This document shows positions 1 through 8,751 of a stretch of 19,580 bases of DNA, one piece after another (the first letter of the stretch is position 1; every line of letters begins with the position of its first letter). Under the pieces are notes generated by a model. The model worked only from the letters and a program-made list of their open reading frames with translations, was not told where the DNA came from and did no database searches. A program made the translations under genes and the position numbers. This DNA is from Bacteroidales bacterium (lineage in GTDB: Bacteria; Bacteroidota; Bacteroidia; Bacteroidales; Bacteroidaceae), in contig SFPF01000036.1 in NCBI GenBank assembly GCA_004552155.1, forward strand, positions 1 through 19,580, given 5' to 3'.

Positions 1-381
1 GGCGGCTTTGACAATGAACTCTTTATAGATTATGTAGATTATGATTTCTGCTACCGTGCCGGCAATGCGGGTTATAAAATTATCAGAGTCAATAAGATAT
101 CTATATTGCACGAATTAGGAAAAATGAAGTGTATGAAAATCTTCGGCATCGTTGTGCATGCAACAAACCATCCTGCAAACAGATATTACTTTATGACACG
201 CAATATGCTAATAGTAAAGGAAAAAGATAAAAAAGGAAAGCCTAATACAGAAATCACCAAGCTTGTTCTTAAAATCATCTTTTTCGAGCATGGAAAGGCC
301 GCAAAGCTTCACGCCGTTTGGAAGGGCTTGATTCATTTCAGGAAATGGCATAAGTCAAAAAAAAAGAAGGGAAACGAGTAA
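1..381 (+). CDS. C-terminal part of a GT2 glycosyltransferase (rhamnosyltransferase-like), 5' end outside window
   Basis: The reading frame is open from base 1 and ends at TAA 379-381, so about 126 codons of a larger gene are present. It begins GGFDNELFIDYVDYDFCYRA, the end of the GT2 catalytic domain in rhamnosyltransferase-type enzymes, where an aromatic/Asp-rich FIDYVD segment is followed by a C-R-A element. A HELGK segment follows (about residue 36), then a basic tail ending in a run of lysines. The nucleotide donor site lies upstream of the window. It would add a sugar to a lipid-linked repeat unit at the cytoplasmic face of the inner membrane. It is clearly AT-rich (84 G+C in the first 240 bases by hand count) compared with the GC-rich exporter gene that follows, as is common for exchanged glycosyltransferase genes. 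The sugar specificity cannot be read from this part. Confidence 0.82.
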   Translation, partial: GGFDNELFIDYVDYDFCYRAGNAGYKIIRVNKISILHELGKMKCMKIFGIVVHATNHPANRYYFMTRNMLIVKEKDKKGKPNTEITKLVLKIIFFEHGKAAKLHAVWKGLIHFRKWHKSKKKKGNE

Positions 382-453
382 TTAAGGGTTTGTTATAAAC
401 AGATTCGCTCCCTCCTCATGGCAATTGCAATGCTTTATAAATTTTTATTTTTG

Positions 454-461
454 TAACTTTG
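454..461 (+). promoter_or_regulatory. Bacteroidota -7 promoter box TAACTTTG
   Basis: TAACTTTG fits the Bacteroidota -7 consensus TAnnTTTG exactly. It lies in an AT-rich stretch after the GT2 stop, about 135 bases before the exporter ATG at 597. I see no convincing -33 TTTG at the usual 19-21 bp spacing. The box argues that the open frame beginning at 459 is untranslated up to 597. The remaining bases of 382-596 hold the leader and nothing else I can recognise. Confidence 0.5.
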
Positions 462-596
462 TGCGCTGCAAATGACCTTTTGGCTGTTTTTTCGGACAAT
501 AACGCGCCGCTTTTTGCGTTTATCAAAAGGGCAGAAATACAGTCGGCCAGCGAAATCGACAACGCGGCATACACAATATTTATATATATAACAGGA

Positions 597-3002
597 ATGA
601 ATAAATCTAACATCATACGAATGACACAACAAGTGCTGAACTTCAAGGAAAACGATAAGGGCACGCCCCGCGAAGAGATATTCAAGAAACTCATTGAGCG
701 CGGAGTGAGCGTCGACGACATCCGGCGCCTGCGCAACCAGTATGAAAGGCAGCAGAAAAATCAGAACAATATAGTGGGCGCACGCGACATAAACGGATCG
801 AGGACCATAGACCGCATGCGAAAGAACAACGGGCAGACAAAGCGCGACGACAAGGCTGACAAGAATAAGAATTTCCAGCAGCGGCAAACGGCAGGCAATA
901 AAAAGCGCGTGAATAAAGACGATATGAACGAATTTCAGCGCAAACGCTACGAGGAGGAAGAAATGGACGACTTCGCTGATGCCTTCGACTTTGTGCTGCC
1001 CGACTCGCTCGACATGATGTTCCCCGACGAGCAGGGATATGGTAAGGATAAAAAGAAGACGAAAAAGAAGGAGGTGTTCGGCCGCAATATCTTCAACAAC
1101 AAATACCTCACGTTTGAAAGCGACATGAACGTGGCCATCCCGCAGAACTATCGCCTCGGCCACCGTTTCGCCCGAAGGCACCATCACGATTGACGGGTGC
1201 GGCCCGGTGAACGTGAACGGACTGACCGTAGCACAAGCCAACCAGAGGGTGAAGGGCGTGATGGGGCGCCACTACGCGGGCTCGAACATTCAGCTCACAG
1301 TGGGGCAGACGAAGACGATTAGCGTGAACGTGATGGGCGAAGTGAAAAACCCCGGCACCTACACGCTCTCGGCATTCGCCACCGTGTTCCACGCGCTCTA
1401 CATGGCAGGCGGCACGAACGACATCGGCACGCTGCGCAACATCAAGGTGTATCGCGGCGGCAGGCTGATTTCAACGGTAGACATATATGACTATATCCTC
1501 AACGGCAACCTGAAAGGCAACGTGACGCTCGCCTCCGACGACGTGATCGCGGTGGACGCTTACGACTGCCTCGTAGACATCACAGGCAAGGTGAAACGCC
1601 CGATGGTGTACGAAATGAAGTCGAACGAGAGTCTTGCCACCCTGCTCAAATATGCGGGCGGCTTTGCCGGTGATGCCTATGAGGACGTGGTGCACGTTGT
1701 ACGCAAGAAGGGCGGACGCTTCTCGGTATACTCGCTCGACGAATACAGCCGCGCCGATTTCCACATGTGCGACGGCGACTCCGTGGCGGTGGACTCCACG
1801 CTCAACCGCTACACGAATATGGTGGAGGCAAAGGGAGCCGTGATGCGCCCGGGCAAATATCAATTTGGCAGCAACATCACCACCGTGCTGAAAATGCTTA
1901 TGCGGAGCACGCCATACTGCGCCGCCGCAAGGCCGACCGCTCTCTGGAAGTGCTTAGCATCAATCCCCGCGCCATCATGGACCACACGCAGCCCGACGTA
2001 GCGCTGCAAAACGAGGACGAACTCTTCGTGCCCGACCGCACCGCCGCTCAAGAGGAGCGCACGCTCACGATTGAGGGCGAGGTGATCTATCCCGGCACGT
2101 ACGACTTTGCCGAAAACATGTCGGTGGAAGACCTCATACTGCAAGCGGGCGGCTTGAAAGACGCCGCCTCACTCGTGAAAGTGGACGTGGCGCGCCGCCA
2201 GCGCGACAAATCGGCCGTGACCTCGAGCAACAACGTGGCGGAGATGTTCAGTTTCAAAATCAAGGACGGCTTCACCATCGACGGGGAGAAAGAGTTTGTC
2301 TTAGAGCCGTTCGACGAAGTGTACGTGCGCCGCTCGCCCGACTATATCGAGCAGCAGCATGTGATGGTGCAAGGCGAGGTGGCTTTCCCCGGAACCTACA
2401 CGATTACGAAGAAAGGCATGCGCCTCTCGGAAATCATACAGATGTGCGGCGGCGTGCTCCCCGAAGGCTACGCTAAAGGCGCGCGCCTCGAGCGCAAACT
2501 CACCGAGGCTGAGAAGATACGCCAAAGGCAGCTGCTGCGCATGTCGACACAAGGCGACTCGCTCGACATCGACAAGCTCGAGATGAGCGACATACGCTTC
2601 GTGGGCATCTATCTCGACAAGGCAATAGCCAACCCGGGGAGCGAATGGGACCTCGTGGTGCAAGAAGGCGACCGCCTCATCGTGCCGCTCTTCAACAACA
2701 CGGTGAGCGTGCAGGGCGAGGTGATGTATCCCAACACGGTGGGCTTCAAGAAGAGCGAAAAGCTGAAATACTACATCAACCAGTCGGGCGGCTTCAGCCT
2801 GAAAGCGAAGAAGGACCGCGTGTTTGCCATTCACATGAACGGCACGGTGACGCGCGTGAAGAGTGCCAAAGACATAGAACCCGGCTGCGAAATCCTCGTG
2901 CCGCGCAAACGCGAAAAGCAGAAACTCTCCATTACCCAGATTCTCTCGCTCGGCATGACCTTCGTGACGCTCGGCAGCGTAATCGTGTCGGTACTGAAAT
3001 AG
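597..3002 (+). pseudogene. SLBB-repeat polysaccharide export protein, broken by two frame-shifting deletions
   Basis: This is the large Bacteroidota capsule export protein with serial SLBB (beta-grasp) domains, thought to form the periplasmic/outer membrane conduit. The N-terminal part (597-1160) has a helical region (PREEIFKKLIERGV), a charged low-complexity stretch and the conserved FGRNIFNNKYLTFE and QNYRLG. The expected polysaccharide-export motif (PGD...WG) then disappears. Conserved sequence resumes in the +1 frame as TVSPEGTITIDG (1162 on), runs through SLBB repeats (VNVMGEVKNPGTYTL, VDITGKVKRPMVYEM, VEAKGAVMRPGKYQF), and breaks again near 1891. The original frame then continues with NAYAEHAILRRRK to the TAG at 3000-3002, ending in a hydrophobic tail. 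ATG 597 gives no signal peptide, which is odd for an exporter, so a further in-frame loss near the start is possible. The wzx start follows 8 bases later. As written it could not make the full protein; an assembly error is the main alternative. Confidence 0.85.
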
Positions 3003-3009
3003 GCGGCGC

Positions 3010-4542
3010 ATGACTTCGGCGGTAGACAACAGGCGGCTGGCGAAGAACACGATGGTGCTCTACTTTCGCATGCTCTTCCAAATGGCCGTGTTCTTCTACA
3101 TCTCGCGCGTGATAATCCGCGTGCTGGGGGTGGTGGACTACGGCGTGTACGACGTGGTGGCAGGGCTCGTAGTCGTAATGATGTTTCTCAACAACGCCAT
3201 GACCACCAGTTCGCAGCGGTTCATCACGGTGGCTCTGGGCAAGGGCGACAAGGAATATCTTAATAAAATTTATTCCGCCTGCATCATGATACACGGCGGG
3301 CTGGCACTGCTGGTGCTGCTGCTTGGCGAAACAGCCGGGCTGTGGTACATGCACCATTATATGAACATTCCGCCCGAAAGGTTCGAGAGTGCGCTGTGGG
3401 TGTTCCACAGTTCACTGTTTTCGGCAATGATTCTCGTGTTCAACGTGCCTTTCAACGCCGCAATCATCGCCTACGAACGCATGACGGCGTTTGCCTTCAT
3501 CAACATTTTCGACACGCTCTGCAAACTCGGCATCGTGCTCGCCCTGCCCTATTGCGACTGGGGCGACAAGCTGCAAGCCTACGCCGTGATGCTGCTGGTG
3601 GAAAATCTTGTGGCACGCTCCTTATATATATATTATTGCCGACGCAATTTCAGAAACATGAAATTCGTTTGGCATACCGGCAAGGAGGTCTTTCGGCAAA
3701 TCTTCAGTTTTGTGGGGTGGAATAGCCTTACGAATACGGCACTTGTATGCAACACGCAGGGCATCAATCTGCTGCTGAACTTTATAGGCGGTCCTGTGGT
3801 GAACGCCGGGCGCGGCGTTGCGGTGTCGGTGCAGTCGGCCATTACGGCTTTTGTGTCGAGCTTTCAAACTGCCGTGTACCCACAAATCACTAAATCCTAT
3901 GCGCAAGGGGACATCAAAAACATGGTGGACCTTGTGTCCAGATCGTCACGCCTATCGTTCTGCCTGCTTCTAATCCTGGCAGTACCTATCTTAATTGAGA
4001 CGCCGTCGCTGCTAAGCATCTGGCTGACCAACGTTCCGCCATACGCCGTAGCCTTTACCCGCCTTCTGGTATGCGTTTCCCTGGTTGACGCTTTCGCAAA
4101 TCCGCTCATGGTGGGCGCGGCGGCAACGGGGCGCGTGAAACTATATTACAGCATTGAGGGCGGCATGCTGCTCTCGGCTCTTCCGCTGGCATGCCTCATC
4201 GCCCGCCTGGGCTTCGGACCGGAAGCGGTATTCGTGGTTCACCTCTGCGTGGTATTTGCCACCCAATGCGTGCGCGTGTTTCTTTGCCACAATCTGTATG
4301 CACTTCCGCGCAGCGAATACTTTGTCAAATCAATGGCGCGTGGAATAACTGTGCTATTGGCAGCGCTCACCCTCCCCTGTCTCACCCATCACTATATACT
4401 GCCGGATAAGCTATGGCTGCATTTTGCAAACAGCCTGTTAGCCGCCCTCTGGACTGCCGGCTGCATTGTCGGCTTAGGCTTGGAAAACAAGGAGCGAAAC
4501 TTTATCCTCAGTAAAATAAAGAGCATGGCGGGTATCAACTGA
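3010..4542 (+). CDS. wzx: Wzx-type polysaccharide flippase (MATE/MOP superfamily)
   Basis: A 510-residue polytopic membrane protein of the usual size for Wzx-like flippases, which move undecaprenyl-diphosphate-linked repeat units across the inner membrane. The start LAKNTMVLYFRMLFQMAVFF and the following ISRVIIRVLGVVDYGVYDVV are hallmarks of the Bacteroidota oligosaccharide flippase group, as is NNAMTTSSQRFIT (about residues 61-73). Alternating hydrophobic segments fit about 12-14 membrane helices, and the end is basic. ATG 3010 lies 7 bases after the exporter stop and agrees with the family N-terminus. The reading frame is intact, unlike its upstream neighbour. With the Wzz- and EpsG-like genes downstream it forms a Wzx/Wzy assembly set. 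The exact substrate is unknown. Confidence 0.9.
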   Translation: MTSAVDNRRLAKNTMVLYFRMLFQMAVFFYISRVIIRVLGVVDYGVYDVVAGLVVVMMFLNNAMTTSSQRFITVALGKGDKEYLNKIYSACIMIHGGLALLVLLLGETAGLWYMHHYMNIPPERFESALWVFHSSLFSAMILVFNVPFNAAIIAYERMTAFAFINIFDTLCKLGIVLALPYCDWGDKLQAYAVMLLVENLVARSLYIYYCRRNFRNMKFVWHTGKEVFRQIFSFVGWNSLTNTALVCNTQGINLLLNFIGGPVVNAGRGVAVSVQSAITAFVSSFQTAVYPQITKSYAQGDIKNMVDLVSRSSRLSFCLLLILAVPILIETPSLLSIWLTNVPPYAVAFTRLLVCVSLVDAFANPLMVGAAATGRVKLYYSIEGGMLLSALPLACLIARLGFGPEAVFVVHLCVVFATQCVRVFLCHNLYALPRSEYFVKSMARGITVLLAALTLPCLTHHYILPDKLWLHFANSLLAALWTAGCIVGLGLENKERNFILSKIKSMAGIN

Positions 4543-4587
4543 TGATATTGCCGATATTTCTTAGACACACAATAATTATATATACAC

Positions 4588-5655
4588 ATGGACGAAAAGA
4601 AATCTTCCATATCCTCGCTCTTTAAAGACGAGATACGCCTCGACATCATCGCCAAAATAATGTGGCAGTACAAGAAGAAGTTTATCCTGCCCGTCGTTGC
4701 CACGTGCCTCGGCACCTACCTGTTCTTGGTGTGCCTGCCGCGCTACTACTCCGCCACAGTAAAACTCGCGCCGGAATCGACCTCGCCCAACATCGGCGGC
4801 GGCCTGAGCAGCATTGCCTCGAGCTTCGGTGTGAAACTCGGCGACATGGCGACCAGCGATGCCATCGTACCCGAGTTCTACCCCGACCTCATGGAAAGCA
4901 CAGACTTCATCGTGCCGCTCTTCTACGTAGAGGTGGAAACCAAGGACGGCGATTTCAAAGGGCCATTTGTGGAATATATCACAAAGGTGCAGCCCGTGGC
5001 GTGGTGGGAAAGGCTTTACAATTGGGCAAAAAACCTCATTAAGAAGCCGGAACCGCTCAACACGGGCAAGGGCTATAAAATCAATCCCTTCCAGCTCAAC
5101 AAGACTGAGACGGAGGTAGTGAAAGGCATCTCGAGCTGCATCAATTGCCGCGTGGACAAGAAGACCGACGTGATCAGCATCACCACCACCGCCCGCGACC
5201 CGCTTGTGGCGGCGCAGTTGGCCGACTCGGTGAAGGTGAAGCTGCAACAGTTTATCATCGACTACCGCACCGAAAAGGCACGCGGCGACGTGCGCCATTA
5301 TACTGCCCTGAGCGAACAGCTGAAAGCAAAATACGACTCGGCGAAAACGGCTTACGCGGAATACGTGGACACGCACCGCGACCTTATACTCCAATCCTAC
5401 AAATCGGAAGAGGAGACCTACGAAAACGAGCTGCAAGCCGCTTACAGCGCCTACAACGTGGTGCGCCAGCAGCTGCAATACTCTGAGTCGAAACTGCAAG
5501 AGCGCACGCCCTCGTTCACCGTTATCCAAAACGCCACGGTACCCATCAAGCCTGCAGGCCCGAAGCGCATGTTCAACTCATTGGCAATGGCGTTCCTGGC
5601 TTTTATCATTGTGACCATTCGGTTGGTGATGAAGCATTATAAATCGTTTGTATAA
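4588..5655 (+). CDS. wzz: Wzz-type chain-length determinant protein
   Basis: A 355-residue polysaccharide co-polymerase without a kinase domain. It has an N-terminal cytoplasmic segment, a first membrane helix at about residues 32-50 (FILPVVATCLGTYLFLVCL), a periplasmic domain beginning with the Wzz-like YYSATVKLAPES, long helical stretches at about 215-310, the proline-containing PAGPKR (about 322-327) and a second helix at about 331-348. This two-helix layout with a Pro-rich element before the second helix is the Wzz pattern. Such proteins set polymer length together with the polymerase. It lies 45 bases after wzx and 3 bases before the EpsG-like gene, so co-transcription is likely. The second cluster has its own kinase-type Wzc, so the two clusters probably control chain length separately. 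Confidence 0.88.
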   Translation: MDEKKSSISSLFKDEIRLDIIAKIMWQYKKKFILPVVATCLGTYLFLVCLPRYYSATVKLAPESTSPNIGGGLSSIASSFGVKLGDMATSDAIVPEFYPDLMESTDFIVPLFYVEVETKDGDFKGPFVEYITKVQPVAWWERLYNWAKNLIKKPEPLNTGKGYKINPFQLNKTETEVVKGISSCINCRVDKKTDVISITTTARDPLVAAQLADSVKVKLQQFIIDYRTEKARGDVRHYTALSEQLKAKYDSAKTAYAEYVDTHRDLILQSYKSEEETYENELQAAYSAYNVVRQQLQYSESKLQERTPSFTVIQNATVPIKPAGPKRMFNSLAMAFLAFIIVTIRLVMKHYKSFV

Positions 5656-5658
5656 TTA

Positions 5659-6690
5659 ATGCTCTACATCCTCCTCATATTATTGGTGCTGCTGATGTTT
5701 ATGGCCTTCTTTGAAGACTATATCTCGGAACGCGACCGCCTGTGGCTGTTTATCGGCACGGCGGCCGTGATGGCACTTGTGGCGGGCTTCCGCCCCGACG
5801 ACGTGGATAAGGACTACGACAACTATGTGCGTTTCTACTATTCTTTCGACATCACCACAGAGTTCACCTTTATCCTGATAGCGAACCTTATCCGCTTCAC
5901 GATAGACAATTATTTATATGTATTTGTCATCTATGCCGCCCTGTGCATGACGCTGGTGATCTATTCCGTAAAAAACTTAACGAATCTGTGGCTCTCCTCG
6001 CTGCTCATCTACTTTTCGCAGTATTTTATCCTGCACTGCATGACGCAGATACGCGTATCGGTGGCGGCAGGTTTCTTTTTATTAGCCCTGCCTTTCCTTT
6101 TGCAAAGAAAAATTGGCAAATTCCTGCTCACGCTGCTCGGCGCGGTGTCGTTCCACTACTCCTCGATTGTTTACCTCTTCTTCTTCGCCTTAACGGGCAA
6201 GGAACTGAAAGGCAAATGGCTCATATTTTGGAGTAGCCTCATTCCCGTCTGTATCGTGCTGTTTGTGATGAAGATAAGTCTCACCGTAGTTATTCCCATT
6301 CCCTATTTAGAAGAAAAGTTACTTCTCTACGAAAAGTTGACCTTACAAGGCGAATCGATGGTGGCTTCGCCTTTTAGCATTGTGCAACTGGCACGCATCG
6401 CCCTCTTATATTTCTTTATCTGGAAAAGCAGGGTCATTGCCAAGCACAATACATACATCTACCTGCTCATAAAGATTGAAATCCTCGGCATCTGCGCCTT
6501 TTGCCTCCTTGCCAACGTGCCTGTCCTGGCGTTCCGGGTGAGCGAGATGATCTGCATCGTGGAAGTCATACTTTATCCTCTGATAATTTATACATTGCAT
6601 CCTCGATGGATAGGCAAAACCTGCGTAATAGCAACAGCTTGCCTTCTTTTTGTAGCTTACAATTTTGTCAACAAGATTCTTTACCTATAA
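5659..6690 (+). CDS. EpsG/Wzy-type polysaccharide polymerase
   Basis: A 343-residue, very hydrophobic protein with about ten membrane segments. It resembles the EpsG family: early GFRPDDVDKDYDNYV (about residues 43-57), a central MTQIRVSVAAGFFLLALPFL and the following FHYSSIVYLFFF. In this family the TQIR region and the short F-H-(Y/S)-S segment are the best conserved parts. The likely role is linking flipped repeat units into polymer at the periplasmic face, or export of a related polymer. It starts 3 bases after the wzz stop, and the GT2 start follows 3 bases after its own stop, so it is tightly embedded in the operon. EpsG proteins diverge widely, so polymerase is an inference from family and position. 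Confidence 0.82.
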   Translation: MLYILLILLVLLMFMAFFEDYISERDRLWLFIGTAAVMALVAGFRPDDVDKDYDNYVRFYYSFDITTEFTFILIANLIRFTIDNYLYVFVIYAALCMTLVIYSVKNLTNLWLSSLLIYFSQYFILHCMTQIRVSVAAGFFLLALPFLLQRKIGKFLLTLLGAVSFHYSSIVYLFFFALTGKELKGKWLIFWSSLIPVCIVLFVMKISLTVVIPIPYLEEKLLLYEKLTLQGESMVASPFSIVQLARIALLYFFIWKSRVIAKHNTYIYLLIKIEILGICAFCLLANVPVLAFRVSEMICIVEVILYPLIIYTLHPRWIGKTCVIATACLLFVAYNFVNKILYL

Positions 6691-6693
6691 ATT

Positions 6694-7557
6694 ATGCAAC
6701 ATGGCCCCCAGAGAATAGCCATACTCCTGGCAACTTACAACGGCGAGAAATACCTCCGCGAGCAGTTGCTGTCACTCTACAATCAGACTTACACTGATTG
6801 GACTTTATATATCGCAGACGATGGCTCTACCGACGGCACAACAGGCATTATAAGGGAGTTTTCCAAGCAATACGACAATATCGTTTTCCATCAAAACAGC
6901 GAAGGTAAAGGCGCATTGCGCAACTTCATGGACCTGCTTGCCGGGGCGGAAGCCGATTACTATATGTTTTGCGACCAAGACGACGTGTGGCTGCCACATA
7001 AGGTGGAAACCACCCTGCACAAGATGCAGGAAACTGAAGCAGACCACAAAAACCGCCCTGTCCTAACGTGCTCTGACCTGAGGGTCGTAGACAAAAATCT
7101 GCAAACAATCGCGCCGTCGTATTGGCAGATGTCGAGAAGACTGCCAAATCTGCTTGCAACCAACTTCAAATACCTCGGAGTGTGTTCCCTTGCCACAGGC
7201 TGCACCATTATGATTAACACTGCCGCAAAGCACATTGCCTTCCCCTACCCTCCCTGCGCATTCATGCACGATGCATGGCTTGTAATGAAAACGATGAAGG
7301 CAGGCGGCGCGTTCGGCATTATCCACGAACCGCTTATGCTCTACCGCCAGCACGAAAGCAACACTCTTGGAGCTGGAGACAAAAAGAATTCATGTTTAAA
7401 CTATAAATTACGCAATTTCAATGTTTTACTACAACAAAACAAGATAATGTACGCCCTTGCCCGATATTTCGGCTATGGTTCGTGGCTCAAATTCATCTTT
7501 TACAAAGTGATGTACAAATGGCAACTGCACAAAGCGCGACGAGCCGGCAAGCAATAG
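6694..7557 (+). CDS. GT2 family glycosyltransferase
   Basis: A 287-residue GT-A fold glycosyltransferase. Visible elements are the N-terminal IAILLATYNGEKYLREQLLS (about residues 8-27), the nucleotide-binding ADDGSTD (DDGS at 42-45), the metal-binding FCDQDDVW (DQDD at 94-97), MHDAWLVM in the acceptor part, and YRQHESNTLGA towards the end, a pattern typical of rhamnosyltransferase-like GT2 enzymes of O-antigen and capsule loci. No membrane helix is obvious; the basic C-terminus (KWQLHKARRAGK) may hold it at the inner membrane. It would transfer one sugar to the lipid-linked repeat unit. It starts 3 bases after the polymerase stop. It is the only complete sugar transferase in the first cluster, so others must lie outside the window, as the partial GT2 at the left edge suggests. 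Confidence 0.9.
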   Translation: MQHGPQRIAILLATYNGEKYLREQLLSLYNQTYTDWTLYIADDGSTDGTTGIIREFSKQYDNIVFHQNSEGKGALRNFMDLLAGAEADYYMFCDQDDVWLPHKVETTLHKMQETEADHKNRPVLTCSDLRVVDKNLQTIAPSYWQMSRRLPNLLATNFKYLGVCSLATGCTIMINTAAKHIAFPYPPCAFMHDAWLVMKTMKAGGAFGIIHEPLMLYRQHESNTLGAGDKKNSCLNYKLRNFNVLLQQNKIMYALARYFGYGSWLKFIFYKVMYKWQLHKARRAGKQ

Positions 7558-7581
7558 CCTTGTCTCCATGATAATTCTGAT

Positions 7582-8751
7582 ATGAAACACGCCTTTCTCT
7601 TTTTTACGCTATGGCTGGCACCGATTGCATTACACGCCGAAATACCTGTCATAGGCTTCACAGGCGCATACAGCCCTGAGCACAAAATCGATGACTATCG
7701 CGCCATGCGCGATGCGGGATTTGACATCAGCATAGATGGATATGAGGATGTGAATGAAATGTTACGCTCCCTCGACCTCGCTGCAAAAACAGACTTAAAA
7801 CTTATAATAGCAAGCCGATTAATGTGGAATAATCCGAATGAGGTTATCCCCCATATCTGCCACCACCCCGCCCTCTTCGGCTACATGCTCGGCGACGAAC
7901 CGCGAATGGCTGATTTTGACACTTACAAGCACAGATACCACGCCATCCGCGCCGCCGACTCCTCACACCTCTGCTACCAAAACCTTTTCCCCTACTACGG
8001 CGACGAACTGCTCGAAACCATCGGCGCGGCTTCGTATGAAGAATATTTGAGAAAGTTCAGCGAGATACCGCTACCGCAAATCTCTTTCGACTTCTACCCT
8101 ATTTGGGACTACGACATACGCCCCACGTGGTACTACACGCTCGAAGCCTTGCGCCGCGAAAGCCTCCGCACGGGCGTGCCCTTTTGGGCGTTCGTGCTTT
8201 CCACGCCCCACGTGGGCTATCCGCAGCCAACGCTCGAGATGCTGCGCCTGCAAATCTATTCCAACCTCGCCTACGGCGCGCAGGCCATACAATATTTCAC
8301 CTTCCGCACACCGCCGCCCGACGATACCTACGACTACCACAACGGCCCTATTACCCTGGAAGGCAAAAAGACGGAAACATATAATATTGTCCGCGACATG
8401 AACCGCGAGCTGCACGAGGTCATTCCCTTTTTCGACGGCTGCACGGTGGAGCGCGTGGGGCATTTGCTCGAAGTGCCGCTCGGCACGGAGCGGTTCAAGG
8501 GCATGCCGCGCGGATTGCGCCGTCTGAAGGTCGTTGGCACGCGCGGTGCCGTGGTTTCCGTACTCCGCCAAGGAGAAAAGCGCTACTTAGCCGTTGTGAA
8601 TAAAGATTTTGAAACCGATTTGCGCGTAAACATCGCCTTTTCCTCCCCACGCCGCCCGCTTTGGCCGAAAGCATTTGCCAAAGCCCCCGCCGCGTCCTCG
8701 CAGTCGCTCACGCTCTCGGGCGCCAACCTGCTTATTTTTGAATTGGATTAA
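7582..8751 (+). CDS. secreted glycoside-hydrolase-like TIM-barrel protein
   Basis: A 389-residue protein with a signal peptide (residues 1-19, cleavage after LHA) and the mix of a glycosidase-like (beta/alpha)8 barrel. FGYMLGDEP (G104-P107, Glu106 a candidate acid/base) sits at the end of a predicted strand; SFDFYPIWDYD (Asp170) and LRLQIYSNLAYGAQAIQYFTF follow. The last 100 residues look like a small beta domain (LAVVNKDFETDLRVNIAF). It resembles uncharacterised Bacteroidota proteins with loose GH42/clan-A similarity; I cannot assign a CAZy family or name the nucleophile. It starts 24 bases after the GT2 gene on the same strand, so it may trim, edit or release the polymer in the periplasm or at the surface. 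Its stop overlaps the 3' end of the opposing small gene by 20 bases. Confidence 0.7.
   Translation: MKHAFLFFTLWLAPIALHAEIPVIGFTGAYSPEHKIDDYRAMRDAGFDISIDGYEDVNEMLRSLDLAAKTDLKLIIASRLMWNNPNEVIPHICHHPALFGYMLGDEPRMADFDTYKHRYHAIRAADSSHLCYQNLFPYYGDELLETIGAASYEEYLRKFSEIPLPQISFDFYPIWDYDIRPTWYYTLEALRRESLRTGVPFWAFVLSTPHVGYPQPTLEMLRLQIYSNLAYGAQAIQYFTFRTPPPDDTYDYHNGPITLEGKKTETYNIVRDMNRELHEVIPFFDGCTVERVGHLLEVPLGTERFKGMPRGLRRLKVVGTRGAVVSVLRQGEKRYLAVVNKDFETDLRVNIAFSSPRRPLWPKAFAKAPAASSQSLTLSGANLLIFELD

Noticed and set aside
459..596. Upstream extension of the exporter to an in-frame start at 459
   Set aside because: It overlaps the TAACTTTG promoter box at 454-461 and encodes no signal peptide or family sequence.
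435..1241. Long minus-strand open frame of 268 codons opposite the exporter gene
   Set aside because: It covers the promoter and the conserved exporter N-terminus on the other strand, has a His/Val/Leu-rich shadow composition and no recognisable protein motif.
1160..1891. Programmed frameshifting as the explanation for the broken exporter frames
   Set aside because: Whole conserved stretches are absent at both junctions, and neither has a slippery heptamer with a downstream structure; frameshifting cannot supply missing residues.
2301..3050. Minus-strand open frame of 249 codons opposite the SLBB exporter
   Set aside because: It is His/Ala/Arg-rich and mirrors a clearly coding plus-strand frame with conserved SLBB motifs; such shadows are usual in GC-rich genes.
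4576..5529. Minus-strand open frame of 317 codons opposite wzz
   Set aside because: The plus strand has the full Wzz layout with two membrane helices; the opposite frame shows a shadow composition and would run against the operon.
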